Below are positions 1-9,195 of a DNA stretch of 64,000 nt, piece after piece. The DNA comes from Symsagittifera roscoffensis. Taxonomy: Eukaryota; Xenacoelomorpha; Acoela; Convolutidae. The translations under genes were made by a program, and so were the position numbers. Below the pieces are notes generated by a model. It had not been told where the DNA came from. It did not search any database and worked only from the letters and a program-made list of their open reading frames with translations. Every line of letters starts with the position of its first letter. Positions within the stretch are counted from its first letter, which is position 1. The stretch is from the NCBI RefSeq assembly GCF_963678635.1, contig NC_087070.1, positions 23,746,933-23,810,932 on the forward strand. Direction: 5' to 3'.

Positions 1-1130
1 CCCTTAAAAAGGATGTTCGCAACCGACAGAGAAATACAATCGGACCGGCCCACTTGTGTCCCGCACCACCTAAGTTTATTAACAAAGTAACCGATCGATC
101 ACAAACTTGTGCTGACGATATCCATCAGAGGTTGTCCCTGTTGTCCCCTGCTTTGTCTGGAGCACGTCTGTCAGCTTGACGCTCTACCCTCCGGCCACAG
201 GCCACTTTATCATAAAAGTACTTAAGAACTCAAACAACACTCAAGGAGGGTACCTAATCAACAAACGGATTGATTTAAATCAACCTAAAACAACAACAAA
301 TAGGACAATCGAATAATATCTCGTCCGGAAACAATATATAGTCTGTCATTTTGTTTCTTACCTTTTTGGTCTTTTTTTTACTCTTTTGGTTTTTTGTTTT
401 AAAGTAAATTTGTTTTGGGTTTTGTCTTAGTTATAAACTGTTTTCATTCAGCTTTACGCTATATATGTATTTGTTTGACATATATGAGCCTTGGAAGATT
501 TGGCTCTTAAGTTCCAACCTATCCCTCCGATTCCCCTAAATTTTTGGTCCCAACCAGGTTAAAAAAAAAACAAAAATGTACTAGTCGGAGGGTCCAAACC
601 TTCCATCCACTACAAAACAGGACAACAAGGCCTCTGTTTCAGCCATACTTCTGAAGCGCAGGGTCCGTCGCTAAAACAATCGCTGATTGTGATGGTTTTT
701 GCTTTTAATTTGGCCAAATCATGAGCGCGTTTTAAACGTCTATGTAACATTCGCCCAGAAATTACACAAAGACGGAGCATAGAAAAAGTCCCATTTGACA
801 TATGGCTTACCTTATTTCTACTCATTTTTCACCGTCTAGACCTAGCCAGTTTTGTTTCCGGTCTGTTTTGGTCTAGCCATTATGTTACCATTTTAAGACC
901 ATCAGCCGAGCGAAATTTAATTAGCTTCTAATTTCTTTCATGATTAAGCTCCTTATCTTGTCTGCGTGTCACGATACGATACTTCGGCTGTGCTTCAGTT
1001 TCAATTCAAATATTTATTTGTAGCGTTTGTCAGAAGTTTCCCAGTCCCAATGGAAAAACTGAAACTTCAAAGTTCTGGAATATTCTGATCTTCTTTTTCA
1101 TCCTGAATTCGTAAAGAAGGCCTTCAAATT
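1..1130. other. Intergenic sequence with no recognised gene
   Basis: No reading frame here looks like protein and no repeat family was recognised. The first 220 bases are clearly richer in G and C than what follows (for example around 140-215), which could be the edge of an older element, but I found no partner copy in the window. Runs of T and A dominate 350-600. Confidence 0.4.
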
Positions 1131-1138
1131 GTGTACTC

Positions 1139-1411
1139 CCCGGGTCGAGATCCCGCTCAAAAACCGCTCAAGATTTGAGCGGTTTGAGCGGTTTGAGCGG
1201 TTTTCCAGCAAGATTGAGCGCTTTGAGCGGTTTGGGCGGTGTGGGCGGTTTGGGAGGTTTTTTTGGAAAAACCGCTCAAACCGCTCAAATTTTGCTTAAA
1301 AATTCGCTCAAAAACCGCTCATTATTTGTGGTGATTTTTGAACGGTTTTTCAAGCAAGATTTGAGCGGTTTTTGAGCGGTTTTTGAGCGGTCTTCCCGGG
1401 TCGAGGTCCCA
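1139..1411. repeat. AACCGCTC fold-back array
   Basis: The motif AACCGCTCAAA and its reverse complement TTTGAGCGGTT occur many times in both orientations, so the stretch can fold on itself. It is bracketed by two near-identical 15-16-base direct copies, CCGGGTCGAGATCCC near 1140 and CCGGGTCGAGGTCCC near 1396. This suggests either a unit of a larger tandem array or an insertion with duplicated ends. A related block lies at 1805-1930. Confidence 0.7.
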
Positions 1412-1439
1412 GACTCAACGTTTCTCTTTTTTGCAAAAC

Positions 1440-1640
1440 TACCCACCCCCCCCCCACCCCCTCAACGTACCCAACATCCAACAAACCCCCCCCCACCAAC
1501 GTACCCCCCTCCCAACGTACCTCCCCCCTCAACGTACCCCCCAACCCACGACGTAACCCCCTCACGTTTAACCATCCCCCCACGAAACTCCCAACCACGA
1601 CGTGCCCCCTCTCTCTCTCTCTAGTTAGGGGACATCTAAC
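1440..1640. repeat. C-rich low-complexity tract with CAACGTACC units
   Basis: Long C runs are broken by repeats of CAACGTACC spaced roughly 12 to 25 bases apart, ending in a CTCTCTCT run near 1612. The base composition is extreme on one strand and unlike the AT-rich neighbours. Frames open through it encode only Gly/Val/Arg-rich low-complexity peptides and are not genes. Confidence 0.75.
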
Positions 1641-1709
1641 TCTAGTAAGGGACATCAACTCTAGTAATATTCAGTAGAACAAATACAGCGAATAATAAGC
1701 TTCCAGCAA

Positions 1710-1782
1710 GTTCGCATAGACTCACGGATAAGGCTTCAGACTTCGAATCGGAAGATTGCGGGTTCGAATCCCTCTGTGGTCG
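1710..1782 (+). tRNA. tRNA-Arg(UCG)-like sequence, probably a pseudogene
   Basis: The 73 bases fold as a tRNA. The anticodon loop is CTTCGAA (anticodon TCG, arginine), the T loop is TTCGAAT, and the D arm resembles that of animal tRNA-Arg (GGATAAGGC). The T stem has GCGGG against CCCTC. Each of the four stems carries one mismatch, and the acceptor stem also needs two G-U pairs. Immediately after the discriminator base lies CGAC then TTTTT (1785-1789), a usable RNA polymerase III stop. Either a recently decayed gene or a tRNA-derived repeat head; the abrupt T-run argues against a SINE body. No intron is seen. Confidence 0.5.
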
Positions 1783-1804
1783 ACTTTTTATTATTAATCT
1801 TGTG

Positions 1805-1930
1805 CCGTTTTTGAGCGGTTTTTTTAGATAAACCGTTCAAAAACCGCTCAAACCGCTCATTTTGAAGCAAGATTTTGAGCGTAATTGTGTAAAAAAACCG
1901 CTCAAAACCGCTCAAATCTTGCTTCAAATT
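1805..1930. repeat. Second AACCGCTC fold-back block
   Basis: The same GAGCGGTT/AACCGCTC motif as at 1139-1411, again in both orientations (for example TTTGAGCGGTTTTTTTAGA opposite AAACCGTTCAAAAACCGC). It also shares CAAGATTTTGAGCG-type spacers with the first block, and TCTCGACTCGGGTCC follows near 1940, echoing the CCGGGTCGAG brackets of the first block. Confidence 0.65.
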
Positions 1931-2007
1931 AGGTGAAAAATCTCGACTCGGGTCCTTGCCATGGAAGGTTCCGTTGTGCCATCCGGGCAAATGGCACAAA
2001 GGTAAGA

Positions 2008-2520
2008 CAACAAGACCGCTCGTGTTATGTCGAAGCCCTGAAATTTGCTTTTAAGATCTATGGAGCAACAAATGAAAAAAAAACAATTCTAAGGTTTGAG
2101 ATTTTTTTTGTAAAAATCATCCCCCTACACGCCATATGAATATAAAACAAAATGAGATAGATTTAATTTGCAGTAACATATAAATTATGGCATTCAAGCA
2201 ATTAAGGTTCCTTCAACCAATTTGGAACGATTTTCAAGATGGATTAAGTCTCACTCACGCATTAATAGCGCAACATATATCAAGCGCTAATTGTCACAAA
2301 TTGACCAAAGTGGCATTTTCAAACCCTCATACCTTTACAAAAAAAGATCACAGGTGAGATATCTTTTCAAAATTAAGCTTAGGACATTAATACCAAATAA
2401 AGTAGGAAGTTTCCTCAAAAATAGCAAGTTAAGAAGTCAGAGCTTATTTGAAGAAAAAAAACACCCCGAGCACAAATATTCTGTTACTTTCGCTACGGAA
2501 GTCGAAACAATAACCAACCG
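2008..2520 (+). repeat. Left terminal inverted repeat of the MULE
   Basis: Shared landmarks with the other copies, in order: GCTCGT near the outer end, AAGCCCTGAA, a TATGGAGCA box, CCCCCTACACGCCATAT, CAACCAATTTGGAA, a decayed AGCGC...GCGCT palindrome at 2266-2288, AAATTGACCAAA, and CCGAGCACAAATATT near the inner end. Frames open in it are not conserved between copies, so it is non-coding. Confidence 0.75.
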
Positions 2521-3299
2521 AGCCATTTTTTTTGTTAACAAACTTTTCACACTCGCAACTTTAAGTTAAACTAAAAGATCCGACTCTCGCTATGAAACTT
2601 GTTATTAGGTGAAAAAAGAAAAATGGTTAAAACAGTCAATTGCAAGAGTTCCATATAAATATTAAACCGCCTACAGATAGAAGATATTACCTGTTTTTGT
2701 GTCCTTGTAAGTTACGAACAGAACAATTTGACGTGTCTCAAGCATTTTCCGCTGGATGAAATATTCAAATCTCCAAGCGTAATTTTTCTCATATATTTAA
2801 ATTTCGTTATTGGTTCGTTATTGTGGGACCTAGAAAAACAAACAGGGCCAGCTTATTTCAACCCCTGAAGCAAAAGCATTTCTTCAAATTGATAACTTAT
2901 AGAATTAGTTGGATTTTAGAGTTAAAAAGTATGTAGATTTTACAAAATGACCAACAAGGAAGTTTATTTTATTTCCCGAAAAAAATGTAGAATTTAGGTT
3001 GATTCTAAGCTGATAAAAGTAGATTTTGTGAAAAAAAATTGCACTTTTTAGGCTTTTCAAATCCAGTTAAATTAAATTGAATAGATGTCCTACAATTTAT
3101 TGACATACAATTTAACACCGTACATTTTAACACTTAGTCATTTCACTGCTAATCAATTTAAATCGACAACAATAGAATTCTTATCACACCAAAGTTAATC
3201 CTGCAAATAACGCACACACCATAATGAAAAACTTGGTTTACGCCTTCCTTCCTAACAAAACCGAAAAAACCTAAATTCGTTTCTTGCAGGCGTTAATTG

Positions 3300-3669
3300 A
3301 TTTAGCACACAGCTGCCGGCCTGAAAATATTTTGTTAGATTTTGAGCAAGCTGCTCTTTAGTACTTCCAAAAAACATTCCCCGAAGCACATTTCGACTCT
3401 GTTTATATTAAAAGCTTGGTGCCAAACCGTGAAGTTTCATTCCCACTCTCCATTTGGTACCAGCGAGATGCGGCCTTGAGTAGGATTGCTCAGACAACAA
3501 ATACTGTCGAGGGATGGCATTTCGGTTCCAATCATATTTCAGGGGAGCCCACCCAAATAAGTGGAAAGTAGTGGGCAGCCTGCAAAAAGACGCTTCCGTA
3601 CAAAAAATCAATTTTTTGATGCATCTAGTGGCCATAAATTCGCAAAAAATAAAAAGTATTGAGTTTTAA
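3300..3669 (+). pseudogene. MULE transposase remnant
   Basis: After a good acceptor (TTTCTTGCAG, ending 3299) the frame reads ALIDLAHSCRPENILLDFEQ, then FPEAHFDSVYI, then IAQTTNTVEGWHFG. Shifted by one frame from about 3550, it continues HPNKWKVVGSLQKDASV and ends at TAA 3667-3669. LLDFEQAA plus FPEAH matches the MULE transposase block around the second catalytic acidic residue, and R-x-TN-x-VEGWH followed by HPN-W is the block just after the catalytic core. An in-frame TAG lies after EQAAL (3352), and the reading frame changes near 3550. The C-x-x-H pair usually found after FPEA is not visible. It sits between long inverted repeats, which supports the call. Confidence 0.72.
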
Positions 3670-4597
3670 ATGAAAGAGTACAAAAGATATGTCAATATAA
3701 CGAAGACAAAATTGATCTGTACTTTTTCAGAGCGTTATCTAGTTTGTGTTAAACCTTAGTAAATTTTGTTTCATTTTTGTTTATTTTTTCGTTTTATTGA
3801 AATTCAAATTTGACTCCTACTGAAAACTTTGTCAGCTTTTTTTGAAAAGACGTTTCCTTGCAGACTCCCGGAAACATAACTAAACGCAAGAACATGACTG
3901 GCGCCTTAGCAATTTAACCCCAGGACAATCGCCCTTATTTTGGGGATGCTAGGTTGGGACTACGGGCTGGCAAACTCTTTAGCTCTGCGTTGATGTGCCA
4001 ACAATTAAAAAAAGCTGACAAAGCGATCAGGTCATAAGTTTACGTTCGAGAATGATTCTAAAAAGTATTGATTTTAAGGCTTTTGGCATTGGTTAAACGT
4101 TTTTTTAAAATATCTATACCGGCTTAAAATGTCTAGAAGATTAGGCCATATTAGTCGAAGAACGTCTAATTTTTTGCGGGCTTTTGAATTTCATTGAACT
4201 ATTGCTTGTTTTTGGTTCATTTTGGAATGATTCATTGAAGACATTGGCAAGGCCATTTCATTTTGGTTTGAAGCTTTTCATTGAAATCATTTGCAAGGTC
4301 ATTTTGGTCAAAACTTAGGCGAATTAAGTAGCGCGAATTTGTCTGGCTATAAATGGCAAAATTTTCTCTCGTTTGTTTCTTTGATGGTTAACGAAATCCT
4401 CTTTGATATACGTTTTCTTTTCATTTTGGGTTAAAACGGTGTTAAGTCATAGAAATTGTTTTAAAAAGTAGCGATATTAAATTGCTAAGGCAACAAAAAG
4501 TAGGGAGTGAAATTGAAGGGTGATAAGGTGTTTAGAATTAAAAAAGTGGGAACCATTTGATGCATTTAAATCAAAAAGAAATGTATAGTTTTGATTT

Positions 4598-5140
4598 TTG
4601 TTTCGACTTTCGATTCGAAAGTGATGGAATATTTGTGCTCGGTTGGGTTTTTTTTCTTCAGACAAAATTCGCATTTTTAACCATCCACTTTTGATGACAA
4701 AAATTTTTATATCATTCAAAAGCTATTGTGGTCCTGAGTTTCAATTTGAAAAGATATTTTACCTGTGACCGTTTCCCGTTAAGTTATGGGGTTTAAAGAT
4801 TGCCATTTTGGCTAATTTGGGATTATTAACGCGCGATATATTTCGCGCTATTAACGCGTAAGCGGAGATTTAATCCGTCTTTGAAATCGATCCAAATTGG
4901 TTGAAAGAAGCTTGCTTGTTTGCCATGATTGTTTCGTAATAATGAGCGAAATCTATTCTTTTAAATTTTATATGGCGTGTGGGGTGTTGATTTCATAAAA
5001 AAAATCAAATTTTAGATGTTGTTTTTTTTTCGTTTTTTTTTCTTTATGTTTAATTTTTTTCTGTTACTGCTGCTCGGTAAAAATCTGAAAAGAAAATCGG
5101 AACATTCAGGGCTTTGCCTTGATACGAGCAGTCTTGTTGT
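4598..5140 (-). repeat. Right terminal inverted repeat of the MULE
   Basis: Reverse complement of the copy at 2008-2520. It contains the best-preserved form of the internal palindrome within this element (around 4829-4850, CGCGCGATATATTTCGCGC) and the CACGCCATAT box near 4972. T-runs near 5021-5060 replace part of the A-rich spacer seen in the left copy. Confidence 0.75.
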
Positions 5141-5265
5141 ATTTCTTTTCGAAAAGTTAATCTAGATTTTTCATAGATATTCATGCTCATTTGACTCTCT
5201 AAAATCATTAAATTGTAAAATAAAAAAATGTAGGTCTTGTTAATTTTTTGTGATGATAACTAGAC

Positions 5266-5565
5266 TAGACAAGACTGCTTGTAGCTTTTAAAGTCTATCG
5301 AGCAGTAATAACCAGAAAAAATAAAATATAATAAAAAATGAAAATATCCCCCCACACGCCATATAGTGTACAAAGTGATAAAGTTCGCTCCTGGAAACAA
5401 ATCAATTATGGCAAATAAGCTTTTTTCAACCAATTTGGAAAGATTTCTAAGACGGATTAAATCTCCACTTCACAGGAAATGACTGGGCAATTATCTTTTT
5501 AAATTTAAATTCAAGACAACTATAGCTTTCGAATGATATAACAAAAATCCGTAAAAAACGGCTAC
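5266..5565 (+). repeat. Partial extra copy of the MULE TIR
   Basis: Starts AGACAAGACTGCTTGTAG, then CCCCCCACACGCCATATAG, AATTATGGCAAATAAGC, CAACCAATTTGGAAAG and CTAAGACGGATTAAAT. The AGCGC palindrome section is missing. It stands head to head with the right TIR just outside the element, giving a second inverted pair within 150 bases. Probably the arm of a second, lost copy. Confidence 0.65.
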
Positions 5566-8500
5566 TACTTATATACAGATTTCATACATTTTTTGAACAG
5601 AATGTCTCAAATTCATATACAGATTATCAACTGATACCTGCTCTCTTTGTGCTTAAAAATAAGTGCAACATTTTTAAAGGCGGTGAAAAGGTTTAAGTTA
5701 ATTAATTTTTTTCACTTCAAGAAAAGGATATTTTGCAGATTTTATTTGAATTTAACACCATTAATCTAATTTTCAACTATTTTTTTAAAAAATTTTGCAA
5801 AAAATTTAAGTTTAGACACTCAATTTGTCTACTGAACTCATTGATAAACATGTTAACATTTTGACTTGAATTTGAGTTAACCTTCGTTTCTTAATTAATC
5901 TGCCGATTGCTGCGACGAAAATCAACGAGATGATAGAAGAAATGAGCAACCCCCTCCCAATTTAAACTGGCAACCCGCACTGGAAACTCTTGGTAATTAA
6001 TCATTTACATTCGTGGGCAGTCTTCAAAACATCAGAATCTTTTGTTTATAATAAAGTGATTTGTACAGTAAAATTAAATTGTACAAAATGAGCTGATCAA
6101 GATTTGTTGATTCGGCTCACAAAATTGAAAACAGCTCTCTTTAAGTAGCTTTAGATCTGATTATCACTGACAAAAGTTTTAAGACAACAATTTTTTGCTC
6201 AATTTTTTGGGCAAAATCAAAAAGTAAGATGAATTCTAAGAAGAGTATTGGTTGTGGTAACAATAATGAACCTTTAGCTGCCCAGAAACCTGAACAAAAT
6301 TAATTTTGAAGTAGTTAGGATGGACTGTTTTTTGCTACGAAAAATCATTCGATTCGATTTTTTCCGATATTTTAGCAACAAATCAACCAAGTTAATAAAA
6401 TAAAATAGATCAATTTAAGTAATTTTAAGATCCATTTCAGTTTTAAATGCGTACATGTCTATTGATTCAAAATGATTTAAAATGTTGGTTTAAAAAAGAT
6501 TTTAAACTAATTTGAATCGATTCAAACCGCTTTTATAAGTTCGGGTATCGCGTGACTTATCTTTTCGCTGATTTTATTTCAAATTTGCCATTGTCAACTA
6601 AACCCGGCTACTACACGCTACGTTTTTGATTGAAGTGTAAATTTGAAGTTTAGTTTTACCCCAAAATAGTATTTACAAATATTGTTTTTTTAAAGAGCTT
6701 AGATATCTTGCTGCGATTGAAATTAGCAACCATCTGTTTCAAAGATTCAACAAAAAAAAACGAAGTAGCAACCAATTTAATCCATAATTATCGAAAATAA
6801 TGGATTATAATGATTTATTGTAGATTATAATGGAAAACAATAGTATTTTACGAGTAAGAGCCTGAATTTCCAAAACCTTGAAATCATATAGTCAAAATTT
6901 GAACGTTACAATCACTAAAATTGGTTTTACATTTGGCTACAGCAAAAAATTTTATTGCTTTTTATTTGCCTTTTTTCTACTTTTCTAACCCTCTCCCTAA
7001 ATACTTCACACTAACTCGCAACATTCTTACTACTTATCACCATTTCTTCACTTCTCACCTCCTCTCCTGACCACTTACAGTTACTCACAATTACCGTAAA
7101 AGTTCTTTAAAAATACCGTACGTGTATAACCCTACCCTCCCCCCTAAAATCAGGGCGATGAGGGCGATGAGTGGGGGGTTAGATGGCGTGTGGAGGGTAG
7201 TCGATAGGTAAAAGGAGAGATGAAGGTAGATGCATGCAAAATTGTAGTTTCGCACTTTTAGCTAAATGTGAGTAGGTTTAGAAATCCAGTAGGCTGTGAG
7301 TAATGCAGAAAAAACTGAAAAACTGAAAATCTGACAAAAACTAAAGAGATTGTAATCCAATAAAATATAATAAAATGTATGTAAATGGATTTAAATTGAT
7401 TTTTTTTCTGTAAAATTAATTGATTATAATCCATTGCGTGGTCCCAAAGCATAATTATAATCGATTATAATGACAACGTTTTTGACCAAGAAAATGGATT
7501 ATAATGGATTATTATCTATGGAACCTCGCTGCGGGTAGCTCCCAAACTAATGAAAACATGAGCTCTTTTAATCAGTGTAAAAAGTGCAGCTCCTTTTCCT
7601 AACCAGTTAAATAGGCGGTGAAAAATTATAACCTATTTTTTTCAGCTCAAAAAACGGATTTTTTTTCAGTTCGTTTTAGAATTTAGAACCATCAATTTAA
7701 TTTTGAACTAAATTTAAAAAAGTTTGCAAGAAATTCAAAATCAGAATTTCAATTCTATGACTTAGTTTACTGAACTCATTAATAAACATAAAAAGTTTTT
7801 GACTAGTATTTGAATAACCTTCGATCCTTTATCAACCTGCTGATTGCTGCGACAAAAATCAACGACGTGATAGAAGAAATGAGCAACCCCCTCCCCAAAT
7901 AAATTGGCAACCCGCATTGGAGTTTCATGGTAACTATTCAATTACGTTAGGTTTTCTTGGTCAATCTTCACAAAATCAGAATTTTTTGTTCATAATCTAT
8001 TTAAAACTCTTTATAAACCTATTTGTTTCAGTGTTGCTTACAGTGGCAATACTCGCAGTGACAAAAAAAAGATAAAATAGTTGATCTATAAAAATATATT
8101 TACAGATTTCAGAGCAAAGGTAACTTTGTAACTTAATACAGTAAAGTTTTGAATAACTTTTGATTTATTTATCGATTATGATGCAGTTCAGTTGGAAGAA
8201 ATTGCAAACAGCTTATCTTCAATAACTAATTACCATCAAAACATTCTCAAATTGTTGTTCTTTTCTGGCACTATCTACAAATCATATAAAGGTTTTGTAA
8301 AGATTGTAAACAAACTTTATACTACTTATTTACAGGTTACATACATATTAGGAACAGAATATCTGAAGACCATATACGGATTATTGATTGAAACCTGCCG
8401 TCTTTGTGCTCAAAATTAATTGCAGCTTAATTAGTTTTGGGTTTTTTAAACCGTCATCTGAAAATGGTTTTACCCCCATTGAAGTTTTATGGATAATTAG

Positions 8501-9195
8501 AAATTATAATGGATTTTCATGGTCTGTCTACATAAAGTTCTAAAAAATTGACTTGAATGGATTTTAAAGCGAATATAAATTAAATAAAGTAGCAATCAAT
8601 TTATTACATTATAATCTGTTATAAGGGATTAGAATAAATTATAATGGATTATGATAGATTTTTACGAGTAAGCGTCTAGTTTTTTTGAAAACTTGACATC
8701 AAAAATTCAAAACTTGAACGTTGCAATAGCTAAATAGGGGTTTACGTTTAGATACAGCAAAAAGTTCTATTGTTTATTGTTTTCTACATGCCTTTTTTCT
8801 ACTTTTCTCCTTTTCCCCTAAATACCTCACCTCACACTCTTTTTGCAAAATTAGATTAAAATTTAGTAGGTTTAAAGATTAAGTAGGTTGTGAGGAATGC
8901 AGGTTTCTGCAAAGTTTAATTTTTGTTAAGTCGGTTTAGAAATCGAATAGGTTCAGTGAAGCAGAAAAAGCTGCAAATTTTGCAGAAAAAACGCACAAAA
9001 TTATAGAGATGATAATCTATTATTAAAATATCTTAAATGGATTGTAATAGATTTTTTTCTGTAAAAAATGAATTATAATGGACTATAATCGATTGTGCGG
9101 TCGCAAAGTTCAATTTTAATTGATTATAAGGCCATTATTTTTACCACGAAAATCAATTATAATCGATTCATGGCTCCTCACTACGGGTAGCTCGC
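5555..9195. repeat. Diverged duplicated blocks
   Basis: Several segments occur twice in similar order. TGAGCAACCCCCTCCC with GCTGCGAC and TTGGCAACCCGCA-like context lies at about 5905-6000 and 7840-7940. TACTTATATACAG...CTTTGTGCTTAAAA lies at 5565-5660 and 8325-8425. CTACAGCAAAAA...TTTTTTCTACTTTTC is at 6938 and 8750. A CGGGTAGCTC end is at about 7535 and 9185. A unit of about 1.6-1.9 kb appears to have been duplicated in tandem, with small rearrangements. No protein-like frame is found in it; the open stretch at 8192-8419 lies within a repeated part and is not convincing. Confidence 0.55.

Larger units (their letters stand above)
2008..5140 (+). mobile_element. MULE (Mutator-like) DNA transposon with long terminal inverted repeats, decayed
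   Basis: Two copies of one ~0.5-kb sequence face each other, 2008-2520 forward and 4598-5140 reversed. Both outer ends read ACAACAAGAC followed by a GCTCGTRT-like stretch, and both inner ends read CCGAGCACAAATATT...GTCGAAACA. Between them, on the plus strand, lies a remnant of a MULE-type transposase (3300-3669). Very long terminal repeats are characteristic of many MULEs. The total is about 3.1 kb. No matching 8-11 base target duplication was visible, so the exact ends may be off by up to ten bases. The transposase is broken, so the copy cannot move by itself. Confidence 0.7.

Noticed and set aside
1350-1658. Gly/Val/Arg-rich minus-strand frame of 102 codons
   Set aside because: Produced entirely by the C-rich tract and the AACCGCTC motif.
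1933-2010. FLYWCH-like zinc finger piece (GPCHGRFRCAIRANGTK) that might start the MULE transposase
   Set aside because: It lies outside the left TIR, lacks the full Cys/His set and has no frame continuation; kept only as a note.
8192-8419. 75-codon frame LEEIANSLSSITNYHQNILK as an upstream exon of the vWA gene
   Set aside because: It lies in a duplicated repeat block whose other copy does not keep the frame, and it does not resemble the amino-terminal half of a vWA domain.
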